Assembly: GCA_022605955.1 (NCBI GenBank)
Contig: JAKCOZ010000001.1
Span: forward strand, 22,436,146 to 22,500,145
Origin: Rallus limicola
Lineage: Eukaryota > Chordata > Aves > Gruiformes > Rallidae
Reading direction: 5' to 3'
Length of the DNA: 64,000 nucleotides
Shown here: one piece after another, positions 22,955-35,500 of the stretch
Numbering within the stretch: position 1 is the first letter of the stretch
Layout of the letters: each line of letters starts with the position of its first letter
Translations under genes and position numbers: made by a program
The notes under the pieces: generated by a model
Seen by the model: only the letters and a program-made list of their open reading frames with translations
Told to the model about the DNA's origin: nothing
Databases searched by the model: none

Positions 22955-23446
22955 ACCTAGAAAGAAACTGTCATGGTCCAGCAGGTAGGATTACATATTT
23001 TGTGCCTAGGAATTTTAATCCTTGTTCCCTTCTTCTCCTCAGAGGAAACAGATGAAGAGGCCTTACTTCCTAAGTACCTACCCGCAGGCACACAGCAGCT
23101 CCCTTGCTCCAAGGTTTGACATGTGGGAGCTGATGCTACACTGTGGGCACACTGTGCTCGCAGGCATCCTGCTGCATGGGACCAGGCTGGCAGCGCCTCA
23201 CGCTTCTACCTCAAGATGTAGAAAATCTCCCAAACTGGTACCTAAGGGGGTGTACTGTGGTGGTGTGGCAGGGCTTGCCTGCTTCTGTAAGGCAGGCTGG
23301 TTCCCCAGCCACCAACACCGGGAGCCAGCCACAGCGTGCTGCAGAAAGGTGCGCCGGGAGTTTGGCTTCAGCAGAGCCTGGCATGAGAGTGGACTGACCC
23401 ACGTCTGGGGGCCAGGAGACATTTCCAGATCTCACTTGAAACCTCA

Positions 23447-23574
23447 CTATCCTTTTAAAGCTGGTAATTTCTCCTGTAGGTTGCGATGGTTTTCCCAGTA
23501 AGAATGGAGTTCCTGTTGGACAATGTCCAGCAGTTTGTAAATTAAACTGCGGGAGAGGAGGGGTGAAACGAGCC
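23447..23574 (-). CDS. SLC7A11-like: SLC7A11-like exon 12, C-terminal tail and stop
   Basis: Acceptor TTGCAG gives a Trp codon at the join, followed by [20 protein letters not shown] and ending [12 protein letters not shown] (TAG at 23447-23449). The Trp and the amphipathic helix match xCT PRWFRIMSEKITRTLQIILE. A second acceptor (CCCGCAG, 23546) would give a different frame, so this choice rests on the alignment. Confidence 0.8.
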
Positions 23575-26500
23575 CTGCAACCACACTGCTGCTGCCCCAG
23601 CTTAATTTAGCACAGGAAGGGAAAGCAGCCATAACAAGAATAATCCTTCTCAAATGCTCTGGGGGAAAAAACCCACAACTCCTTTATTTCTAGATCTTAA
23701 CGGTGAATTTTACAAGTTTTGGTAGATGACACTGGGTTTGTAAATGGTACTTTGGTTTTACTCTGTGTACATAAATGCTCAATACAAAAGATGAGAAACA
23801 TTCCATGTTCTGCTCTTCCTCTCTCCAGCAGTCATTAGAGGAGTCTCAGCATACTACTTCCCATCTTTTAGGAAAAGATTAACAATTAAGCAATTTGAAA
23901 TAGGTAATTGGTGTTTTATCTGGACATGAAACGGCCACATTAATAATGTAAACCAAAGTAACCCAATAACGGAAGCATTTCTTATGTCAATAGTTCAAAT
24001 GAGCATTTATGTATCGATTCAGAAAGTCATTTGACTGCAGATCTAAAGTTAAAGCTCTGACGTGAAGTCTTCCAAGCCTTCTTATAGCACCAGAAGATGC
24101 TCTTATTCAGGAATCTGCCCAAGTCTCATCAGTGGTCTTGTCAAAGTCAAGGAGAAATTCTATTTCACTGGAGTTGGGCCCAAATCAGAATTTTCAACTT
24201 CAGTGGTAGTAACAGGGTGAGGAGCAGAGGAGTTGGTGAAGGGATCAGGATCTATTTCATCACATTCCTGTTGGCATTTAGACGATTGTACAAAATGTAC
24301 GTTTTGAAATGGCATTTCAGAAAAAAGAAAATTCAAAATGGAAACTTTATTTCAAAGCAAAATAAACTCATTCAGCTTACATAATCAAAGCAAAACATTC
24401 TGACCTTACTTTTTTAGTATCTGAATTTCCAAGGGGTTTCAAATATCTTTTCACTGACCCAAACCTGCACTTTCCTACCCCCCACCTCCTCCTTTCCAAC
24501 GCCTCTACCTTACTTCTAATTTGCTCTCCTCACCCACTTCCCTTCATAATTCTTGTCCACAGCATGGCTAAATACAATACTTCTGTTGGAAACCTGCATT
24601 TGGCTTCCATGTATTGGACTCCTACGTTTTACAACTTGCTCCTTTCCTCTACTTAACAAGTTAGGAAAACAAAAAATAATGTGTATGTACATAGACATAC
24701 ACACACAGACACACTAATTTATTGAGGACTAGCCTAGAAACTTCGTTTTGAAGACACTCTGCAGGAAAAGCAAGCTCATTTCAGAGAACTAGACTGTACT
24801 GTTAAAAAAAGAAAAGGGCAGAAACAGATGTGCCATGCTCATCCCAAATGGCAAGCATAGGAACACTGGCAGCAAGGTTTTGGTTCAAGCTCAACCTCGT
24901 TTACAGTAATTAAAAGAGTAGGAGCGTGGCCTGCTTTGGGTAGAAAGAAAGTTGTCAGAAATGGAATAATCACACTTTTAGTGACCAGTGATAGAACCCA
25001 AGGGAATAGTATGAAGATGTGGCAGGGGAGGTTTAGGTTGAACATTAGGAAGAGCTTCTTTACTGAGAGGGTGGAACAGGGAAGTTGTTGCAGCACTGAG
25101 CTTGACAGCATCCATCAAGAAGATGGATGATGCAGACAGTCAGATGCTCTGACTTGGCTGGTCCTGTGTGGAGCCAGGACTCAGGATATCCTATGATTCT
25201 ATGGTTTCATCTTCTCCTGTGAGTTCTGATGATTTTGTCAGTAAGTCTTGATTTCTTGTTGGACTACTTCTAGGAGTAACTGTAGTTTGTGTGTGAGATC
25301 ATCTGAAGGGGGACAAGAGGAAGAAAGTTTAGTTCAGAGAAATCTGGAGATATGGAAGAAAATCAGAGAATCATCACTGATGGCTGGAGCACTTTGTGTT
25401 AGCAGATCACTGTATCTGTTTCTTGATGCATGTTTTCTTCTATTCAGTCGTTACTGATACACATCAGTCTAATGTCAAGTCAAAAGACAGACTCATAACT
25501 GGAGTTACAAGTTAAATTCCAAACTGACCTCTTGTTTCTGAGCAACTCATTGTGCCACCATGGCTATGCCCAAAGAATCTGTGCTAGACACTGCATGGAG
25601 TGGAGATTTATTTCATTTACACACTCATGTTTGTGCTCAAAAACCATCCTGGCCTCTTCACCAAACAGACAGCCTTCAGCGAGCACCATCATCTCCTACT
25701 AGTGCTCTCCCCAACCTTTCAGCAAGTATGTTTGTGCAGGGGGTTACAGTGCCTGCCCACTAGTCTCTCCATCCTAACATTTGAGTTGTCTCTGTGCCAG
25801 CCAAATCTGACTAAGAGCCGGTGATGCCAAAGACATGATAATGTTTAGCAGAAATCAGGGTTGGGGTTTGAAAGTGACCCTCTCTGTTCCTTCTGTTGGT
25901 AGACCTCAGCCCTGTCTTTTTTAAAGCAAAACATCAAGCTGGCTTATCAGCATATTCCCAAGCCAGGCAGACACAGCCCATGCCTGGCCACCAGCCACCT
26001 GCAGCACAGCCTACCCCTCGTCTCTTCGGCTGCAGAGGCTGTGTCACGGGAAAGCCATCAAAGGGGTGGCAGGGGTCATGATTTAGGTCTCACGAGGTCT
26101 GCTGGTCATGGAACAATGTGTTAAAGAGACGAGCCTTGGAAACAAACCAACACCCCTATCCCTGAGCATATTTAGATCCACAATACTGAAACTCAATACT
26201 TACAAAATGGGCTACGGCAACGATTTGACATTTGCCTATGGATTATGAGGTAGTAGACTGGAAAACCACTTAAAACAATGATGCATCCAATGCTGATGTT
26301 CACAGGGTCTGAGTAGAAAGACATTGTCACCGTGAAGAGGCAGATGATGGTAAAAGAGACAGGAATGAACAGGGGAACCTGGGAGAAAGAGCACAGAAGA
26401 CAGTCAGGCAAAACCGTTGGCTGTAGCACATCAATTTCCATATGTGCCAACACACAGCACATTGACTTCTCCCTCTTAAAGAAGATGAGAAAAATCACAC

Positions 26501-29500
26501 AGCTATCCTGTACACCATTTCTGTACAATCAGTTGTGCAGGAGTAGGAAACATAGAACAAAAATTGACTCGTACCACCTTTGGAACCCAGCGCTCCCTAT
26601 GAGGCACATGCCCACTACATTTGTGTGCATTGAAACGTAAACTTCACTTGCACCAGGAAGCCAAGCAGGGGGAGAAGTCACCTGTACCCCACTGCTCACT
26701 GAATGCACTGCTCCTGTGCATGTACATGCCTTGCCACCTATGGCAAATGCTGGTGGAAAATCTGAAGCCAAGAGTAGAAGCATCACTTTGATTCAAAGCA
26801 TACTTTCCTTATAACATTCACTCATTTTGACCTGCCTCTGGCTTGCCTGAGACCTGTAGTGGCCAAAACAGCATAAACCAGATTCCCAACCTCCACAGCA
26901 CCTGCAGCATCAATGAAAGACCAAAGAAGCAATCAGCACTTCAACCTTTCCCTGTTGGCTGAGCAATTCAGCTGGGTTTTCTGGACATAAATTCCAGTTT
27001 CACTTTGAAGGAATTGGAGGTAAATTGGAAGTGAATTGGAAGACTACAATAAAAAAAATCCTGAAATATTTCCTCAGTCTTTGGATCCAACCTCAGCTAA
27101 GTTACTGCTTGCCACAGCTGACAGAATGAAGGATCTGCTGGTCTCACCTAGGGTGACAATCTCTTTTCTGGTAACAGAGATCCTATTTTGGATGCTGACC
27201 TTGCTGAGCTGGAAGAGATCAGTTGCTCTAGGGATGGCAGCCATCCAGCCACCAAACCTCTGTGCTCTTGCTGTCTTTCAATCCCGAGCATCCCTGACAG
27301 CTTCACTTCCATACATGCATCATCCCACATGTCTGCTTGAGAGGTATGTGAAAGGACTTCTTCCTCCTCTTATCTGTGTATTTCTTACCATTTTTAACTC
27401 AAAATGCTATCGATTAGATGTATCAGCAGACCCACAAATATTTTATGACTGGATCTCCATAAGCTAGTGGCAGAAGATGACGTCTCTCTGGCCACTAGAG
27501 CGCAGCACACGTCCACACCACCTGCGCGCAGCCCCTACCTCGTCCAGATAACCGGGCTGCGGGTTTCAAGTGATTATAAAAACTCGGTGTGTGTCTCTGT
27601 GTGTGTGTAGAAATCAACCAAACTGAGGGAAAGCCCAGCGTTCCCCTCCCTCACTTACCCTGCCCTTAGCAACCCTTAATCTCTTAATCTCTGTCTGAAA
27701 CAAAACGAAGCAAAATCTCCACAACTGAAAACATCACCCGTGCTGTCCACTGACCAACTCCCCCTGACCAGTTTGGTACAAAAAGAGGCACTTATTTAAA
27801 ATCTGGGTCCGGGTGGGCACAAGTGCCACCAGCCAGCAAACTGGGAAGCTTCAAGGTCTCTGCTGAGCACACTGTCCTCCAGCAAAGATGGAGAAGAAAA
27901 ATTCCCCCAAACCTGGTATCAGGCCTCATGGCAGGGAGGAGCCTTGGAGCCTCAGGAAGCATTTCTGTCCCCTGAGCTTCTTGCTGATCAGATGCCCAGT
28001 GCCTATCATCTCAGAAGTCTCCTTCTCCTCCCCAGGACCTGGCTGGAGGCACGGTACAGGCATGTCCAGAGACAGGAACAAACTGTGCATGCCTCGAGCA
28101 CTGACCCAGCCAGACCCCTTCTGCACGTTGTCTGCAGTGGGAAAGGTGCCCCAAGAGGAAGAAATCTGCTCCAGCACGAAGTCCAACCTCTCAGCACCCA
28201 GCAGTGTAAGAAAAGCCACTGGAGGGGTCAAGCTGGCAGCTAGGGAAAGGCACAGGAGGACAAGGTGTCCCACGCTTTGCAGTATACCTGCAAACACACT
28301 GTGTGTGTCCTTAGGGACTGCAGCAGCAATAGCTGTGCACAAGCTGCTTTACACCATACGCTATTTTCATGTCAAGATGATTCCCCTTCAGCCAGGATCC
28401 CTCCAGCCATGCTCTTTTCCCCCAAGCCTGACACCCTCCAGCCCCTCAGCTAGAGCTGGGCCTTACCTACAACTGAAATAACCACAAGGCAAGGGTCCCT
28501 CCTCCCCGCAGTCCACAAGATGTGCGTGTGGGAACAGCCTTCTGCACACCTCCCAGTCGCCAGCCCCCTGGAGCAGGCCGCCATCTTACACGTGTGACTG
28601 GTGACACCATGCAGGACCATGTTTACAGGATTTTTACCACATCTGCCTGTCTGGGCACATCAGCCAGTTTTGGGAGCTCTCCACATGCCTTACTGAGCAA
28701 TAGGGATGGAAACCCCTTAGACCCTAAAAGTACACGAGGCCAAGTAATGCTCTAACAATTTGCTAATAAGAGATGGAAAGGACAAGCCTGCACATTCCTG
28801 GCTGTTAGATACGTGCCACACCTTACCTTGAACGGGCTGTGAAGCTCAGGGTGTCGGTGGCGATGGACAATGAGCCCGAGCGTGGCCAGGCCTATGAAGA
28901 GCCATCGGGAAAAGCTGAAGAAGTTCAGTAGATGGTAGATATCTCCGATACACACCATGGCAGTAACCAAAGGGAACTGAGCATTGGGAAGATGAAATGC
29001 AGTCATTATAACCTTGCTGCAGTCTGAGGACTAGAAAGGGTAAGCTTGGATCACCTGCTCCAGCCCCCCCCACAATCACAGGCAGCACTTCAGAGCCCCA
29101 ACATTTTGGAGGTCAGAGAACTCTACAAAACAGTGTCACAGACTGAAGGCAAAAGGCCTTAACGCCCTATTACGATGTGCTACAGAAAGGATCAGTCCTT
29201 TCAAGATCAACAGCATCTTTGATGCTTTATGTCCTAGGCAGAGCAATTAAAACATGCATGATCCAAAAGACTACACTGCCAGTATAAAGGTTACCTACAA
29301 AATACCTACTATGGTTTTAGCAGGTCAGCCAAGCTGCATGAGGTACTGCAGCACATTTTGGATGGTGCTAAACCATTGCTGAAAAAAAAAAACCAAACCA
29401 AAACTGAGAGCATATCTGGAAATGCTTATTCCCTGCATTTCCACCACACCTGGGAACTTCAGTTTTCCAAATAGCCAAAGCCTGACAGAAATGTTTTCAT

Positions 29501-32500
29501 GGGACAATACCAAGCAGCAACTGTGGTAGATGGTAGGGACGCTGCTTTTAAAAAAGTTGTCAAGGCTATAAATCAGGGACACTGAGGAAGTAGGTTTGGA
29601 TACCACAGCTGGCACAAGGGGTCTTAATACTTTGCAGCCATTTCCAGTGTTCCACCTTCTTAAGCTGACTTAGCATCTCAACACCCTTTAAACCTCCTCA
29701 GCTTTGCAAGTAACCCAAGACTGCAAGAACAGGGCATGTCACACAGCCAGATCTCCTTACCATTAACATGACAGCTGGAAGGGGTGTATGCCTTCGAATG
29801 TGGATCATGGAGAAGAGAGGAGGCCACTGTCCTTCTCTGGAAGCCACAAACAGAGTTCTAGGAAAAGACAGGGCCCTATTTGTTAGCATCCCACATCCAG
29901 ACTAGAAAGGAGAAAATCAGTAGCTGGACCAACCTGAGGCCAGAAAGCACAGGCCCCCCCTCAGCACAGGCCTCTCTTCAAGGCGATAGTTCTGCTTTTA
30001 GCCACAATTTTGGGGCATTTGGAAGAAAAACTCAATGTTGAATTCCCACAGCTCTCCCAGGACCAATGAATTCAGCCCACCAGCAGGACCACTGACAGCG
30101 TCCCACTGGGTGGCCCATTAGCAGAAACCTTTCAGCAAGTCCAAAGTGACCACGAATGAGTTCAGGCTGGAAACAGAAGCAAGTAAAGTTTCTTGCCATC
30201 GGAGAAAGGGTTAATCTTTCCAGTAGGAAGTGGAGGGGTCAGGAAATTCAATTCTTTATGAAAAAGACTACCAGTCGGGGGGGGGGAGGGAGTGTGTGTG
30301 TGTATATATATAAATATAATAGAGTATTTTCAGTCCTCTGGACGCCAGCTACACAGAAGAGCAGCTACAAAAGGACAGCAGAGAGCCCATTGCCTCCATT
30401 CCTCCTTCTACTCATGAAAGGGCAATTAGGGAGAAGGCACTGCATCCAGTTTTATAAATTTAATATCCACAAACAAACCATGCCAGAGCATCAGCTGGGC
30501 TGGAGCAGGGCCCAAAGCAGCTGGGGCATGACTGTAAAACTGGTTTTATTACTGTCTCTGTGGTTTTGCAGGGGTGTGGCTGGCCAGGAGCCAGGGAGGC
30601 CCCATCGCTGTTTATATTCTGCAGTGATTATGTTACTGGTGCCAGTGTGGGGGAGAGAAAGGCGATAGGGACACGCAGACCCTCTGTGCTGTCCAGGGAC
30701 TTCTCATCCTCAAAGAAAATCACTATCGAGGGGAGCTAAGGGGGAGGATTCTCCGCACTTGTATTTAATATGGGACTTCAGGGTCATGGATCAAATAACT
30801 CATTAGCTTTTGGGCTATGAAACTTCCCTTTCATATCAACTGATTATTCCTTTTGCAATCAAAGCTGTGAAAAAGAACTGGCTCCAGAGAGTTTGCTCAG
30901 CTCCTTGGGACCAGCACAACGTGCTTCTCCATGAGCTCTGCCCTGCTCTCCAATTTCAAAGTTCCCATAAGGACATGCAGTGTAGTAGCCAGTGAAGCTG
31001 GAAAGATAATTTTTCCATGGAACAAAGCTTTTCTTATTGCTACAAGACATGTTGAGCCTCAAATATTGCTTTAGGAATAGCCTGTCCCCAATAACATTTC
31101 ATTGACCTCAAAGCAGAGACCTCAAGGGAGAGTTTGCCTTTGGCCAGATGTCCTGCAGCAAAGCAGCTGGGTGAAGCCAGCAAAAGAAGACTCTGTCTGC
31201 CTGAGCAGCTGCCAACATCAACAAAGTCTCCAGTTCACCAGAAATATTGACATTTCACTTTAAACTGGGGGTTTAAATTGAAGGGTGCAGGAGAAGATAA
31301 AAATTTTTGCTTGTGGCCAGCCCTGGATACCAAAGTCTGGACCTGGCCAGAAATAGGGTAGACTCTTAGCCAACAGTGATCATCCTGTAGTTGACATCCT
31401 GGGAGTCAAAGGCCTTATTTTTCCCACAAGAGTGGCTAAAATGTCATCGTGAGGGTGGGCAGCTGCATGGGTTGTTGGTGCTTCCCTCCAATTCGGTAAG
31501 CCAAAAGTGTAATAAGTTCTTAAGGATGTGACCTTGAAAACGTGAAGATTCCTCCATTCATGGTTCCAAAGCAGGACAGCGCCACAAGGACAGGCACCAC
31601 CGAGATCAGGCTTTTGAAAGCTCGCTGCACAAAGCTCTAGAGGAAGAGCAAGTGTGACTTTAGGAACATGAGGTAATCTCTAAACAACTTCAAATCCAAA
31701 AGAAAGAAAACTTCCTCCATTGAAGGAGTAAAATGTAACTCATAAATCTTGCCTTTTCTGCTGTCATCTGCAGGTTATTTTTCATTATTTTTGGCAAGAT
31801 TAGAAGTTACCATTGCTCAATAATCCAGAGAGATTAGAAAGAATAAAGCATTTCGTAGAAAAATTATCAATGAAACACTTGCCATGACGACTCCCTTCAG
31901 CATAAGCTGACCACACTGGAGACAGATAATGGTAGGGGTGACAACTCACCACAGCCACAGCAGGAGAAGCCAGAACATCTTGTGTTCCCAGGACAGTGTA
32001 ATAGGAGACATTGGTGAGCATGTACCCCACAATTACCGTGATCACAGACACGATGACAGCCAGGGGGATATTTCTACAAGAGAAAAAAGAGAGACACATG
32101 AAGAACAAGCTGTTATCCCTTGTTATGCACAGTAGTATTGCAGATGGCATGGGTTAGGTGAACCCACAAATTTATCTGCTCCAATATCATGTTTGGGGAA
32201 GCTGCAGTACCCAGGAGGCTGGTAACCCAAGACAACTTCTTCCCATCCTTACCGTTCAGGTCTGACCAACTCTTCACGCACAAAGCTGGTCTGAAACCTG
32301 CATAGTGGGAAGAGACAGCAATAAAGTTTGAGCCACCTCTCAAACACCAGTCTGTTGCCCATGAAGTGCCCTCCCATCACACCTACCAGCCTGAATATGC
32401 AAACATGCCTGCATAAAAAGCCAGGGGCAGCTTATCCAAAACCAGCGACTGTCTGTCAAAAGCATCCTGGAAGTTTTCAGTGTGGCCTGCAAAAGATAGG

Positions 32501-35500
32501 AACAATAGACATGGAGCAGGGCAACGTCAGAGGTGGGCTTCCTTACCACTGGTACAACACCTTGTACCTCTTGCCCAGACCTAGGAAGAGAGTTTGAGAC
32601 TTCCTTAAAGCCAGGTGTTCAGATTTGTTGCATTGATTTAACTTGACATGCTGTGCTGATGTGTTTACTTCACAGTGACAGAACAAATCCAGCCCACATC
32701 CAGCTACATCCAGACATTTCAGGAAGGGCAACAGTGACGGCTGGCTCTGTTTCAGACAGAGCTTGCTGTGGGAATGGGAGGTCATGGAGATGAGAGGAAC
32801 CAAGTTATCCTATCCTTTCTTTAAGCCCAAAACGAATTTGCCAGATTGACTCTCCTCCCCCCCTGCCAGTCCCCTGAGCAGCTGGACACACACTCCTCTT
32901 TGATGTGATGCAGCCAGTGAGGCAGCTAATTCGGCTCTTGCTGTGCTCCCTCCTGATCCTGCTGCCGGAGCGCTGACCCCAGCCCCATGCTGGTCGGAGC
33001 ATGGGAATTGGGGTAGAGGAGGGAGCAGGGACCACCAGCCCAGTCCCTCACTCCCAGCACACTCCCTCCCTGCTGCCCCTGCCAGCCACTGTGGTGGCTC
33101 AGATAAAGAGCTTGTTTTACCAGCTCCTCCGATTTTCCTGCTTGAAATAACCAACCAACCAAGCAAACAAACAAAAGGACTTTGAATATAAACCATATTT
33201 TATGAAACTCAAAAAAAATCCCCCAAAACCTAGGGAAGTGAGAGAAAACATCCAATGGCCTCCCATTCAAATTAAGACCAATAAAAAACACAGTGAAAAG
33301 GGAATATATTTCCAATATTTTCAGATCTGGGTGGCCCAAAGTTTGTATTCCACGTCTGCCTGTCTGCAGTTCTTCGCATCAAGGACTTCAAAAGCAAAAG
33401 GTGCAGAGATCTCCTAGTTGAAATGGCTCAGAGCACATGGAGAAACTCAGGCTGCTTCTATGAAGGTGTCTCTGCAAGTAGCTCTGTGGTGAGATTTGGG
33501 CATTTGAGTTTAAAACACTGGCCCAGTAAGTCTCTAAAACATACCTGAGCAAAAGGGAAGGTAACAGAAGAGGAAAAGATGAGAGCATAGCCAAAAAAAG
33601 TAGAACAAGGCAGGAGAATCAGGCAAAATTGCTTCAAAGCAAAACCCTGATTTTTAAGCACAAAAAACAAGAAGTCAAAAAGAAAATAGATTTGAAGAAC
33701 ACAAAACCAAAAAACATGGGAGTGGGCCTATCATCGGGGTAGTCTTTTAATGTTCTAAAACGATTGCTGGTAAGTGATGGCACATAAAAAGGATTTATTG
33801 TCTGCAATATATTAATGAGTGATTTGCAGTCCCCCGTGAGTCACATTAAATACAACCTGTCATATCGGGGTCTCTCGGTGAATTCTCCCTCCAGATGTCA
33901 CCAGCACTTACCCTCCTTGACAGAGGCAGGGTGCCAGGGCTCCAGATTGTCATTTGAAGGCATTCCTAACAATAATGGCTCAGGATTTCTAGCTGCAGGG
34001 CAGTCCTTCAGTTCAGAAGTGCTGCCAGCCTGAGGGGATTTTTGCATGTTCAAAGGAGCCAGCTCCAGACATCAAAGAGAAACACCAAGGTGGAGACTAC
34101 TGCCTGTGTTCTTTCCTCTGCAGAGGAAGGTAACAGCGTGAAGAGGGAACAGGCTCCATCTCCTGAGTGGGAATGCCTTGAGCGTTTCTATGAACTGTGG
34201 CTTGGATTAAAGCCAGTACTCTTGTTTCATTCCAAGAAGATACTACTGGTAGGGTTTTTTCTCCCACTCTGGATGTGCAATCCTGCACGAGTCCGAGTCC
34301 ATCATAAGTTAACTAAGTTACTGCCCATGTCAATTAGGAGGTTAAAAACTGTTAGCTTAAGTCACAGGAAGGTTAGAGACACAGTTATCAGATTTTAGCT
34401 GAGTGCTGGTAACTCATTACACAGCCTTGACTGGCTCACATCACCATGGGATGCTGCCACACATCCCCAGTGTCTATCAAATTTGTGCTGCTTTGGAAGG
34501 ATTTCGAGCCATGCTGGAAACGGGTGAGTCCGACACCAAGGGGAGACCACCTGCAGAGGAAGGTGCCTGCATGATGCTGGATAGGCTCACACAAAGCTCT
34601 CCCAGCCTTGGAGCACAGCTGAGCTGGGTGAACCAGTGCAATGATGCATCATAGTGCCAACTGCCCTGGTGTCAGCTCCCAGCTGGTTCACATCCAGCAC
34701 ACGGGCAGAGAAAGCTCCTGCCAGCGGGAGTGCCACACTCCTTGCTAGCGACTGACAAAAGCCGTGAGAGGAGGGCACGTTGAGCACCCTCCCTCCGTCA
34801 CGCAGCAGCACACCTACCTTGGGCCAGCAGCATCATCCCTGGCACGATGATGAGTGCGAGAGCCAGGAGTTTGACAATGGAGAGAGCTGTCTGCAGCCGG
34901 GCACTCCAGGTGACGCTCCAGGAATTGAGGGTCAGGACCATGTCTGGAGACGAGACCACAACGTTACAACTGTAACCCACGTTCAACACACACAGGAGAA
35001 AAAAGCAGCAGCACTCCCTGCCCTAGAATCATAGAACTGTAGGGGTTGGAAGGGACCTTGAGAGATCATCGGGTCCAACCCCCCTGCCAGCAAGAAGGCT
35101 GCATCTTTACAGAGAGGATGCTGGGGTAAGAGGTGCTGGAAGACATTACAGGCGTGGCCCAGCATACAGCATTGGGAGGGGGAGCTGAGCTATACTCCTA
35201 AGAGCAACCAGGAGCTTGGTTCCTCTCAGGTGATTTGCCCCTTCCTGGGGGAAACATGTGAGTTTGCAGGGATGTATGTGAAAACCTGGCCCTGACACCC
35301 ACAAACCGGGTGGCATTTGCACAATTGTACATGAACAGCTTCTATGCCTGTATTTGGCACAATCCCCTGACCGGGGGCTCCAGCTGGTCAACAGAGAGGC
35401 CTGTTGCCCTTCTTGGAGAATACAGTGGCCCAAACCAGTGCCTCGGATCAGGAAGTTTTGAGTGGCCAAGAGTGTCCCAATCCCATGGTTACCCCAGAAT

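Noticed and set aside
32790..34033. Candidate extra exons in intron 4 of the transporter, such as the run ending at a GTAAG near 33909
   Set aside because: Exons 4 and 5 join directly in phase and match xCT without a gap, so no extra exon is needed.
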